The position numbers and the translations under genes are program-made. This document shows, in pieces, positions 46,250 to 53,683 of a DNA stretch of 64,000 bases. Origin of the DNA: Schlesneria sp. DSM 10557 (GTDB lineage: Bacteria; Planctomycetota; Planctomycetia; Planctomycetales; Planctomycetaceae); the NCBI RefSeq assembly GCF_041860085.1, contig NZ_CP124747.1, forward strand, positions 4,650,001 through 4,714,000, written 5' to 3'. The number at the start of each line of letters is the position of its first letter. Positions within the stretch are counted from its first letter, which is position 1. Below the pieces are notes generated by a model, which saw only the letters and a list, made by a program, of their open reading frames with translations, was not told where the DNA came from and did not search any database.

Positions 46250-46310
46250 GGCGGGTTGGTATGTTGACGGTCGAGCCAGCGTCGCGCACGAACCTCGTCC
46301 ATTCCGGTTG
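46250..46310. repeat. Diverged intergenic repeat, copy 1
   Basis: Matches copy 2 at 47228-47287 in the same orientation. On the minus strand, both read GACCGTCA-R-CA-Y-M-CCAA-Y then GCC-R-CA-Y-CA-Y, with a conserved ATGGA-Y-GA upstream and a two-base gap between the blocks. The two copies flank the tetR gene. Most differences are transitions. In the frame DRQH-x-N-x-PHH both copies give similar peptides, but the two-base gap breaks any common start frame. Confidence 0.5.
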
Positions 46311-46362
46311 CTGCCGTCTCCCGTTGCTGAGGTAAGGAAGAATACTAACGGCTTTTACCGCT

Positions 46363-47013
46363 TCACGGATCAAGATCAGGCGAAGATTTGTGTTTGCCAG
46401 TTCTTTTGGGAGTGCGGACGAGCAGTCCCTCTTCGATCATTTTGACTGCTGTGTCGATATAAGAATCATTGTCAACAGGCTTACCAAACCGCTCAGCGAA
46501 ATGCAGGCGGTTGTCGAGCCAGAAGAAGACAATCCCCAGAATCATGACGCTGAGCTGCTGGGCGTCCAGGTCGTCGCGAATGAGCTTCTTCTGTTGTGCC
46601 ACTTCGATCCGCTGCCGGATCAGGTTGAGAAGGTCTGGTTCGCCTGGCCAGACCTGGTGGTCTCCATCGACGCGCGTTCGCGCGCAGAGCTTCATGGCGA
46701 GTTCATTTTCCCCTACATAGGTCAGAATCCGCTTCATCTCTGCACGCAGATTGATGGGACGATTGATCGCGCGGGCTGCGGCGGGAAATCGCTGTGCATA
46801 GCCCTCCACCACTCTACGCTTCACTGACGAATAGAGTTCTTCCTTGCTGCCGAAGTGGTGCAGGATCAGAGGGTGCGAGACGCCTGAATGGCGAGAAATC
46901 TCGCGCAGTGACGTATCGGCAAAGCCGTATCGTGCGAACAATTCCAGCGCAGAGTCGAGAACGGTCGTGCGGACGGCGTCAGGGTCTCGAACGCGTCGAC
47001 TCACCTGCGTCAT
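46363..47013 (-). CDS. TetR-family transcriptional repressor
   Basis: A 216-aa protein with an N-terminal helix-turn-helix (about residues 12-58: VLDSALELFARYGFADTSLREISRHSGVSHPLILHHFGSKEEL in overlapping segments). The C-terminal ligand-binding domain is variable, as usual. It is divergent from the RND efflux adaptor, the common arrangement for a local repressor. Two TTGACCG-NN-CGGTCAA palindromes just before the adaptor start are its likely operators, by context and by match to operators of other TetR proteins. Confidence 0.9.
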   Translation of the reverse strand: MTQVSRRVRDPDAVRTTVLDSALELFARYGFADTSLREISRHSGVSHPLILHHFGSKEELYSSVKRRVVEGYAQRFPAAARAINRPINLRAEMKRILTYVGENELAMKLCARTRVDGDHQVWPGEPDLLNLIRQRIEVAQQKKLIRDDLDAQQLSVMILGIVFFWLDNRLHFAERFGKPVDNDSYIDTAVKMIEEGLLVRTPKRTGKHKSSPDLDP

Positions 47014-47227
47014 GGGGAACTCCAGTTCGAATCGGGAGACAAATGCTAAAACGACAGGCCAATGGTGTCAAGAAGTGTACGCCAATCGTCTCGCCGCAAC
47101 ATATTTTTCCACAGGCGTTTGTGAATTATCAAGGAGGAGTGCGAACCAAGTGCCTGCCGTGACTGTCCCACCTTGGTTTGCACCGTGCAAAGTCTTGCGG
47201 GGGCTTCACACGTAACCGGTAATTGAT

Positions 47228-47287
47228 GATGCGGCTTATTGGGGTGCTGACGGTCAAACCAGGATTGACGCACGTTCATCCATGTAT
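47228..47287. repeat. Diverged intergenic repeat, copy 2
   Basis: Second copy of the element at 46250-46310. It occupies the end of the tetR-adaptor intergenic region and its right end abuts the first operator. See copy 1 for the shared pattern. Confidence 0.5.
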
Positions 47288-47292
47288 AAGAT
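47265..47292 (+). promoter_or_regulatory. Candidate promoter of the RND efflux genes
   Basis: TTGACG (47265-47270), a 16-nt spacer and TAAGAT (47287-47292). The predicted start site near 47299 falls inside the first palindromic operator, so repressor binding would block transcription directly. The -10 matches consensus at four of six positions. Confidence 0.5.
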
Positions 47293-47293
47293 A

Positions 47294-47330
47294 TTGACCG
47301 TTCGGTCAATTGTATTGACCGGGCGGTCAA
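47294..47330. promoter_or_regulatory. Tandem palindromic TetR operators
   Basis: Two 16-bp palindromes: TTGACCGTTCGGTCAA (47294-47309) and TTGACCGGGCGGTCAA (47315-47330). Their arms are identical and perfect; only the two central bases differ. Centre-to-centre distance is 21 bp, two helical turns, which puts two repressor dimers on the same DNA face. They lie between the candidate -10 and the GTG start of the adaptor gene. Confidence 0.85.
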
Positions 47331-47350
47331 TTCTAACTGGGAGACGAATC

Positions 47351-48658
47351 GTGTCTATACGAAAGACGGGAATGGCACTTTGGCTGGCGATGGCTGCTGC
47401 GGGCTGCGGTGCGCCGAATGCCTATATCGAGCCTCCCCCTCCCGAAGTGACCGTCAGTAATCCGATCAAACGGACGGTGACCGAGTATCTGGAATTCAGC
47501 GGTATGACGCAGCCGATGGAGACGGTTGAGATTCGGGCTCGCGTCAAAGGCTTTCTGAAAGAGAAGCACTTCGTGGAAGGTGCCGAAGTGAAGAAAGGCC
47601 AACTGCTTCTGGTGATCGACGAAGAGACCTTCCAGATCCAGTTGGATGCCGCCCGGACGCGCCTGCGCGAAGCACAAGCGGCCCTGCAGCAGGCCACCGT
47701 TTCGAAATCTCGCGAAGTGGCCCGAGCTCGTGTGAATCTGAGTGAATCGGAAGTGCGACTGGCACGCCAGGAAGAACAGCGCGTTCGCGGACTGTTCCAG
47801 AAGCAGATCGCAACTGAGTCAGACATGGATCAGGCATCCTCGACACGCAAGTCACGCGATGCCGATCTGGAATCGGCGAAGGCGAATCTGGAGCAGGCAC
47901 TGGCCACCTACGAGACCACCATTCTGACCTGCGAAGCGCAGGTCGAGTCAGCCAAGATCGCGGTTCAGAATGCGCAGCTGGATCTCAGCTACTGCCGCAT
48001 GTCGGCACCGATCGATGGTCGGATCAGTCACATCAATGTCGATATCGGAAACCTGGTCGGTGACGGACAATCGTCGGTGCTCGCCACCATCGTCAAGATG
48101 AATCCGATTTACGCTTACGCGACGATCAGCGAATCCGATGTTCTGCGGACCCCCGCGCTGACAAAATTCGGATCCGAAAGCACCGATTCCGAGGCCGAGC
48201 CAGTTCCTGTTGAACTGGGGCTGGCCAGTCAAAACGGGTTCCCTGCACAGGGCCAGATTAACTACACCGATCCCGGTCTTGATGCCGGGACCGGAACGCT
48301 ACGTGTGCGAGGCGTGTTCCAGAACGAGGACCGAAGCTTGCTCCCCGGAATGTTCGTGCGGATGCGAATTCCTGTCGTTGAACGAGTGGATGCCCTGCTG
48401 GTTCCCGAGCGGGCGCTCGGAACAGATCAGTCGGGCCAGTATCTACTGGTGGTCGCGGCGGATGGGACCGTGGAATACCGCCCCGTGCGAACGGGCGTCT
48501 CTGTCGATGGCTTGCGAGTCGTCGAAGGACAGATTTCGTTAAGTGACCAATTGATCGTCGACGGATTGTTACGAGCCCGACCTGGTGCCAAGGTCTCTCC
48601 GAAAACAGAACCCGCGCCCGCGACCGTGTCGTTAACGACAGGTGCTGGTCGACGTTGA
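47351..48658 (+). CDS. RND efflux periplasmic adaptor (membrane fusion lipoprotein)
   Basis: A 435-aa MexA/AcrA-type protein. The frame opens at 47282, but that would place the operators inside the coding region. A GTG at 47351 preceded by GGGAG seven bases upstream starts the lipoprotein signal MALWLAMAAAGC (Cys19). It has the family order: beta-barrel start (PPEVTVSNPIKRTVTEYLEFSG), lipoyl half VEIRARVKGFLKEKHFVEGAEVKKGQLLLVID in overlapping parts, a long alpha-hairpin (about residues 90-180), second lipoyl half (CRMSAPIDGRI) and membrane-proximal barrel. It works with the pump encoded 94 nt downstream. Confidence 0.93.
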   Translation: MSIRKTGMALWLAMAAAGCGAPNAYIEPPPPEVTVSNPIKRTVTEYLEFSGMTQPMETVEIRARVKGFLKEKHFVEGAEVKKGQLLLVIDEETFQIQLDAARTRLREAQAALQQATVSKSREVARARVNLSESEVRLARQEEQRVRGLFQKQIATESDMDQASSTRKSRDADLESAKANLEQALATYETTILTCEAQVESAKIAVQNAQLDLSYCRMSAPIDGRISHINVDIGNLVGDGQSSVLATIVKMNPIYAYATISESDVLRTPALTKFGSESTDSEAEPVPVELGLASQNGFPAQGQINYTDPGLDAGTGTLRVRGVFQNEDRSLLPGMFVRMRIPVVERVDALLVPERALGTDQSGQYLLVVAADGTVEYRPVRTGVSVDGLRVVEGQISLSDQLIVDGLLRARPGAKVSPKTEPAPATVSLTTGAGRR

Positions 48659-48752
48659 TCGGGATTTATTCCTGCACCGCCGTCGTTGTCCCGTTCGCAG
48701 CATGACCGCGTAATTCTTATGGTCGCCCCGTACCTCTTGCCAGCAGACGATT

Positions 48753-51700
48753 ATGTTCTCGAAGTTCTTTATTGAGCGGCCGATCTTCGCCAATGTGATC
48801 GCCATCGTCACGATGCTGGTCGGTATCGTTGCGGGGATCTCGCTGCCGATTGAGCAGTATCCCGAAATTACACCCCCTACCGTGCAAGTTGCGGCGGTCT
48901 ATCCAGGTGCCAATGCGGAAGTTCTTTCCGATACGGTCGCAGGCCCCATCGAGCAGGAAATCAACGGTGTCGAGAACATGCTTTACATGTCCTCGTCCTG
49001 TTCGAGTAACGGCTCTTACACGCTGACCGTCACCTTCGAGGTGGGAACGAACCTCGACGACGCTCAGGTTCTGGTCCAGAACCGTGTTGCCGTCGCGATG
49101 CCGCGACTTCCTCAGGAAGTGCAGCGGCAAGGGGTCACGACCAAGAAACAATCGACGAACATCACTCTCGTTGCGTCACTGATTTCGCCAGACGGAACCT
49201 ATGATGACCTGTATCTGAGTAACTTTGCGACTTTGCGAGTCAAAGACGCGCTGACTCGGCTGGATGGGGTTGGCGATGTGCAGGTCATTGGTGGCGGTAC
49301 TTACGGCATGCGAATCTGGATCAGTCCGGATTCGCTGAAGGCACGTAACCTGACCACAGAAGACGTTCTGGCTGCGATTCGCGAACAGAATGTGCAGGTT
49401 GCGGCGGGGCAGGTAGGCCAGGCGCCAACGCCCCGTGAACAGGGCTTTCAGTACAACGTGATGGTTCAAGGGCGGTTGAGCGATCCGTCTCAGTTTGAAA
49501 ATATCATCATCAAGTCGGTTTCGGACGATCGCTCCGGGATGCGAGTGACGCGGGTGAAGGACGTCGCCCGCGTCGAACTGGGGGCTCAGACCTACGACCA
49601 GTGGTGTGAGATCGGCGGACGCCCGGCGGCAAGTTTGCTCGTCTATCAGTTGCCGGGAGCAAATGCACTTCGCGTGGCCGAGAACGTCAAAGAAGCGATG
49701 CACGAACTGGAACGGAACTTCCCCGAGGGGATTAAGGCCGAAATTCCCTTCGATACGACAATCTTCGTCGATGAGTCAATTCACGAGGTTTATAAGACAC
49801 TGGCCGAAGCAGGTGTACTGGTGCTGGTGGTGATTCTGGTCTTCCTGCAGGACTGGCGAGCCACGCTGATTCCTGCAACGACCGTCCCGGTGACCTTGAT
49901 TGGCGCATTTGCCGCCATGGGGGCCCTGGGCTTCTCGATTAACATGCTGACGCTCTTCGGTCTGGTGCTTGCCATTGGTATCGTTGTGGACGACGCCATC
50001 GTGATCGTCGAAAACGCGGTGCACCACATTGACCATGATAAACTGAGTCCCAAAAACGCGACGATTGTCGCGATGGGCGAGGTGATCGGGCCGGTGATGG
50101 GGATTACGCTTGTGCTGATGGCCGTGTTCCTTCCCACCGCATTCATGGGGGGCATCACGGGGCAGCTCTATCGCCAGTTCGCACTCACCATCGCCGCGAC
50201 GGCCGTGATCAGCGCGTTAAACGCAGTGACGCTGAAGCCGGCTCAATGTGCCGTGTATCTGCGGCCAACTCCTGAGAAGAAGAATCTCTTCTACCGCGTC
50301 TTTAACCGTGTGTACGACTGGACCGAAGGGGTCTACACGGCGATCGTGAAAGTTGCGGTGCGGCAGATCGTACTGATGATGCTGCTCTTTGTCGGGCTGG
50401 TCGGGTTGACGGGATGGTGGTTCGTACAGCTTCCGACCGGCTTCGTGCCCACGGAAGATCAGGGGTACGCGATTGTTGCCATCCAGCTACCTGATGCTGC
50501 ATCACAAGAGCGTACTCGCGAAGTGACCCGCAAGGTGAACGCGATTCTGGCCGAGACTCCCGGCGTTCGGACCTGGTTCCTGCTGGGGGGAATGTCGCTG
50601 CTCGATTCGTCGGTGACTTCGAACGCGGCCACGATGTTCATTACCTTCACCTCCTTTGAAGATCGGGCCCACCATCCGGAACTCAGCCAGGATGCCATTC
50701 TTGGCAACCTGATGGGGAAGTTTCAGTCCGTGCGCGAGGCGATGATTCTGGCGTTTCCACCCCCAGGGATCCGTGGTTTGGGGGTCGCCGGGGGATTTGA
50801 AATGAAGATCGAAGATCGCGGTGGTGTCGGGCTGCCGGAACTGCAAAGCGTCGTACAGGAAATGGTGCACGCAGCGGGAGGTCAGACTAGCTTAAGCCGT
50901 GTTCAGTCGACGTTCCGCTCTGGTGTTCCCCAGATCTATGTCGATATCGACCGGGTCAAAGCCAAAAGCCTTGGGGTGCCTCTCGATACGATCTTCGGCA
51001 CGATGCAGGCGGCACTCGGTTCGGCCTACGTGAACGACTTCAATAAATTTGGAAAGACCTATCAGGTTCGCGTGCAGGCGGATCAGCAGTTCCGCTTACA
51101 TCCGGAAGACATCGGTCGACTGGAAGTCCGTAACCGCGAAGGTCGGATGATCCCGCTGGGGACACTGGCGACGATTCGCAAGACGCTGGGACCGCAGATT
51201 GTCCCCCGTTACAACCTGTTTCCTTCCGCGACGATTAACGGGGCGGCGGCTCCGGGCGTCAGTTCGGGACAGGCCCTGCAACTGATGGAGCAGATGGCCG
51301 AAGCCAAACTCCCCTCCTCCATGGGTTACGAATGGACGGGGATGTCGCTCCAGGAAAAACTGGTCGGATCGCAGGCGATCTACGTTTTTGCTCTGGGGGT
51401 GCTGATGGTCTATCTCGTGCTGGCCGCCCAGTACGAAAGCTGGCTGATGCCGGCGGCGGTCATCATGGTCGTGCCACTGGCGCTGCTGGGGACTGTGATC
51501 GCTGTCTGGGTTCGCGGGATGGATAACAATATCTATACGCAGATTGGAATCGTCCTGATTATTGCTCTGGCAAGTAAGAATGCGATTCTGATTGTGGAGT
51601 TTGCTCGGGAACTGCGCATGAAAGGCAGGTCGATCATCGATGCTGCGGTCGAAGCCAGCCGGATGCGGTTCCGACCGATTCTGATGACTTCGTTTGCGTT

Positions 51701-51965
51701 CATCCTCGGGATCGTTCCGTTGATCAACGCGACGGGGGCCGGTGCCGCGAGCCGGCGGGCATTGGGAACCGCTGTGTTCGGAGGGATGATTGCGGCGACG
51801 GTACTGGCAGTCTTCTTCGTGCCTGTGTTCTATGTACTGATGCAGCGAATGGCTGAGTTCCGTAAAAAGGATCAGCCCCAAGACGGGGCCTCTGTCCATC
51901 ATGATCCCGCTGGCTCACACGCCGAAGTAACCCCGGTGCTCGTTGCGTCGAACTCTCAGCATTGA
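48753..51965 (+). CDS. RND efflux pump, HAE1/AcrB-type inner-membrane transporter
   Basis: A 1070-aa protein with about 12 transmembrane helices and two large periplasmic loops. It begins FSKFFIERPIFANVIAIVTMLVG and contains SIPIEQYPEI-like text (LPIEQYPEITPPTV), typical of hydrophobe/amphiphile pumps. The helix-4 proton relay GIVVDDAIVIVENA shows the conserved Asp-Asp pair. The second half has LVLAAQYESWLMPAAVIM and ASKNAILIVEFARELR with the relay Lys. It forms a tripartite system with the upstream adaptor. No outer-membrane TolC-type gene lies nearby, so the channel is probably shared from elsewhere. A strong terminator ends the transcript. Confidence 0.96.
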   Translation: MFSKFFIERPIFANVIAIVTMLVGIVAGISLPIEQYPEITPPTVQVAAVYPGANAEVLSDTVAGPIEQEINGVENMLYMSSSCSSNGSYTLTVTFEVGTNLDDAQVLVQNRVAVAMPRLPQEVQRQGVTTKKQSTNITLVASLISPDGTYDDLYLSNFATLRVKDALTRLDGVGDVQVIGGGTYGMRIWISPDSLKARNLTTEDVLAAIREQNVQVAAGQVGQAPTPREQGFQYNVMVQGRLSDPSQFENIIIKSVSDDRSGMRVTRVKDVARVELGAQTYDQWCEIGGRPAASLLVYQLPGANALRVAENVKEAMHELERNFPEGIKAEIPFDTTIFVDESIHEVYKTLAEAGVLVLVVILVFLQDWRATLIPATTVPVTLIGAFAAMGALGFSINMLTLFGLVLAIGIVVDDAIVIVENAVHHIDHDKLSPKNATIVAMGEVIGPVMGITLVLMAVFLPTAFMGGITGQLYRQFALTIAATAVISALNAVTLKPAQCAVYLRPTPEKKNLFYRVFNRVYDWTEGVYTAIVKVAVRQIVLMMLLFVGLVGLTGWWFVQLPTGFVPTEDQGYAIVAIQLPDAASQERTREVTRKVNAILAETPGVRTWFLLGGMSLLDSSVTSNAATMFITFTSFEDRAHHPELSQDAILGNLMGKFQSVREAMILAFPPPGIRGLGVAGGFEMKIEDRGGVGLPELQSVVQEMVHAAGGQTSLSRVQSTFRSGVPQIYVDIDRVKAKSLGVPLDTIFGTMQAALGSAYVNDFNKFGKTYQVRVQADQQFRLHPEDIGRLEVRNREGRMIPLGTLATIRKTLGPQIVPRYNLFPSATINGAAAPGVSSGQALQLMEQMAEAKLPSSMGYEWTGMSLQEKLVGSQAIYVFALGVLMVYLVLAAQYESWLMPAAVIMVVPLALLGTVIAVWVRGMDNNIYTQIGIVLIIALASKNAILIVEFARELRMKGRSIIDAAVEASRMRFRPILMTSFAFILGIVPLINATGAGAASRRALGTAVFGGMIAATVLAVFFVPVFYVLMQRMAEFRKKDQPQDGASVHHDPAGSHAEVTPVLVASNSQH

Positions 51966-52026
51966 TTCGCAGGAAGATTGGTCGAACGAGCGAACCAGAA
52001 CGTAGAAACGTTGATCAGTGACCTGG

Positions 52027-52071
52027 CGAGCATGGCAAACGGGAACGGTTGCCATGCTCGTTTTGTTTGGG
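52027..52071 (+). terminator. Rho-independent terminator of the RND efflux operon
   Basis: A 12-pair perfect stem CGAGCATGGCAA (52027-52038) / TTGCCATGCTCG (52049-52060), loop of ten bases, then TTTTGTTTGGG. It begins 62 nt after the pump stop codon. Confidence 0.88.
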
Positions 52072-52218
52072 TCAGATGACAAAGCCTGAGTTATCCCAAC
52101 GTGAGACTCGGGGCGTCGTTGTTTGTGTCTTGCGCGACGTGCATGACGCGATCCATGCCAGCGATCAGGGGGGCGGCGACACGCACTGCTGGGCTGTGCC
52201 ACTCGGTCTGAATGGCAG

Positions 52219-52383
52219 ATGCAGCAGGAGTGCGAATTTTACGACTGGCAAAACCTGCCGAACCGGTATGGACACGATTGGCTGCATCCTTACAATCCCG
52301 GCCGTCCGACGCTGGGGGGCGACGGGTGCGTCGACAGTTCGAAGTCAGTTCCCAAAGGACTGGTCGTATGCATTGCCGTTTGA
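52219..52383 (+). CDS. Possible small ORF or gene remnant
   Basis: A 54-codon frame from ATG 52219 to TGA 52381-52383, overlapping the next gene start by 16 bases. Its composition is protein-like (EFYDWQNLPNRYGHDWLHPY, then NPGRPTLGGDGCVDSS) with many aromatics and a codon choice like its neighbours. In the same frame just upstream lies LLGCATRSEW, a lipobox-like segment with no in-frame ATG. An ATG at 52155 would reach it if one base were lost from the G-run at 52168-52173. It may be a small lipoprotein with a frameshift, a remnant, or chance. No ribosome-binding site is seen at 52219. Confidence 0.3.
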   Translation: MQQECEFYDWQNLPNRYGHDWLHPYNPGRPTLGGDGCVDSSKSVPKGLVVCIAV

Positions 52384-53252
52384 TTATGTCGGTTGGTCTA
52401 CTCACCCTTATGGCCTCAGGCTGTATGCTTCACGGTTATCCACCGGGGACGTACGGAAGCAGTCCATACGTTGTCCCGGCCCAGCCATCTGGAAGTTACC
52501 CGAGTGGTCCGGTCTATCAACCCGGGGGGACTTACACGGCTCCCATGAACGGCGCGCCGTACGTTCCAGGCAATTCGCCAGGCGTCACGACTCCGACCCC
52601 TCTGTCGCCACCAGGTTACTCGACGCCGACTCCGACGTATGAGGCACCCACTAACGGGAACTCGCCCACGTTCAGTCCTGAGCCGGAATCGCCTCGCGGG
52701 CGAAATGCTGTTCCGCTTCCGGAAGATGACCCGTCAGAACGCGGAACAAATCGCAGCACGCTGACTCCGACCAGCCACTTCGACCCAAGTGAGGACAGCA
52801 CACCTTTCACTCAGCAGGAAAGCCGACGGCGCACTCAGGCGTACGACGAAGAGTCCACAGTGAATTCGGACGATCAGGAGATCGAGTTCGAAGAGCCGGA
52901 AATTCGTCAGGCGTCCGGGGAAGAGGATGACGAGACGAGTGGTATTCAATACAGCCGAGAATTCGGTCGGACGGCTCGTAAGCCGGTACGCAATGGGGGG
53001 CATCATCCTCAATTCCGCTGGGTCGAAGGGTCCGTCGATTACGACGAATCGACGAAAGAGTGGATCGTGATCTACGATAAAAACCCTTCTGCTTCGGATC
53101 AGCTCGGGGGAGTGATCACACTGGCGGACACCCCTGCTCTCGGCCGATTGAGATCCGGCGATCTGATTCGGTGTGAGGGAGAGCTCGACGGGACAACAGG
53201 TGACTCGCGGCAGCTTCCCGTCTTTCGAATGAACACGTTCAAGCGAATCTAA
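52368..53252 (+). CDS. Proline/serine-rich lipoprotein of unknown function
   Basis: A 294-aa protein from the ATG at 52368-52370, which is preceded by AAAGGAC. The frame opens at 52212, but this start gives the lipoprotein signal MHCRLIMSVGLLTLMASGC (Cys19). Residues about 20-180 are Pro/Ser/Thr/Gly-rich and disordered, with an acidic stretch (EIEFEEPEIRQASGEEDDE). Residues about 205-290 form a compact domain (WVEGSVDYDESTKEWIVIYD, GGVITLADTPALGRLRSGDLIRCEGEL), perhaps an OB-like fold. It is lipid-anchored, envelope-located. Function unknown. Confidence 0.75.
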   Translation: MHCRLIMSVGLLTLMASGCMLHGYPPGTYGSSPYVVPAQPSGSYPSGPVYQPGGTYTAPMNGAPYVPGNSPGVTTPTPLSPPGYSTPTPTYEAPTNGNSPTFSPEPESPRGRNAVPLPEDDPSERGTNRSTLTPTSHFDPSEDSTPFTQQESRRRTQAYDEESTVNSDDQEIEFEEPEIRQASGEEDDETSGIQYSREFGRTARKPVRNGGHHPQFRWVEGSVDYDESTKEWIVIYDKNPSASDQLGGVITLADTPALGRLRSGDLIRCEGELDGTTGDSRQLPVFRMNTFKRI

Positions 53253-53683
53253 TCCTATCCGCAGTCGTGTTTTACGCACGTCCAAAGGGGCTTGTCGACT
53301 TCAGAGATCAGTCGCCATGCTCCTGCGGCGGCACTCCTCAGGCTCGCCCACCCTCATGGAGAGTGAAACAACGGAGCAATTCCAGATCGCCCCGCGCAGA
53401 GATATTCGCCGCAATCTCACGGGAAGCTGATCGGCTTGAGTGGCATCATAACTCCCGAATGTTATCATATCGATCTGTCTCTCGTCAGATTATGGAAATA
53501 TTCGTTTCAATAGCCATCGAATTGACATCAGTCGCTGACTGAGGATTTGAGGTTCTGGAGGGATGATCTGAGTGCGGGAATGGGAGCAACTCCCTTACGA
53601 CCGCTCAACTCAAGTCCTGGTGTCTGACTGCGGAACCGGGTTTCGCGAGTTGACGTCCTTCCGGCAGACTCTCTGATCGCTCG
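53253..53683. other. Intergenic, no gene seen
   Basis: 431 nt before the sigma-54 activator gene. A 91-codon frame at 53267-53542 has poor coding character and is not called. No sigma-54 promoter (TGGCAC-N5-TTGC) or clear hairpin was found. Confidence 0.4.

Noticed and set aside
47282-47350. Start of the RND adaptor at ATG 47282
   Set aside because: It would put both palindromic operators inside the coding region and leave no proper signal peptide; GTG 47351 has a ribosome-binding site and lipoprotein signal.
51096-51902. 268-codon minus-strand frame
   Set aside because: Antisense to the RND pump C-terminal half; Asp/His/Arg-rich complement.
53267-53542. 91-codon plus-strand frame before the sigma-54 activator
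   Set aside because: Composition unlike its neighbours, no ribosome-binding site, no motif.
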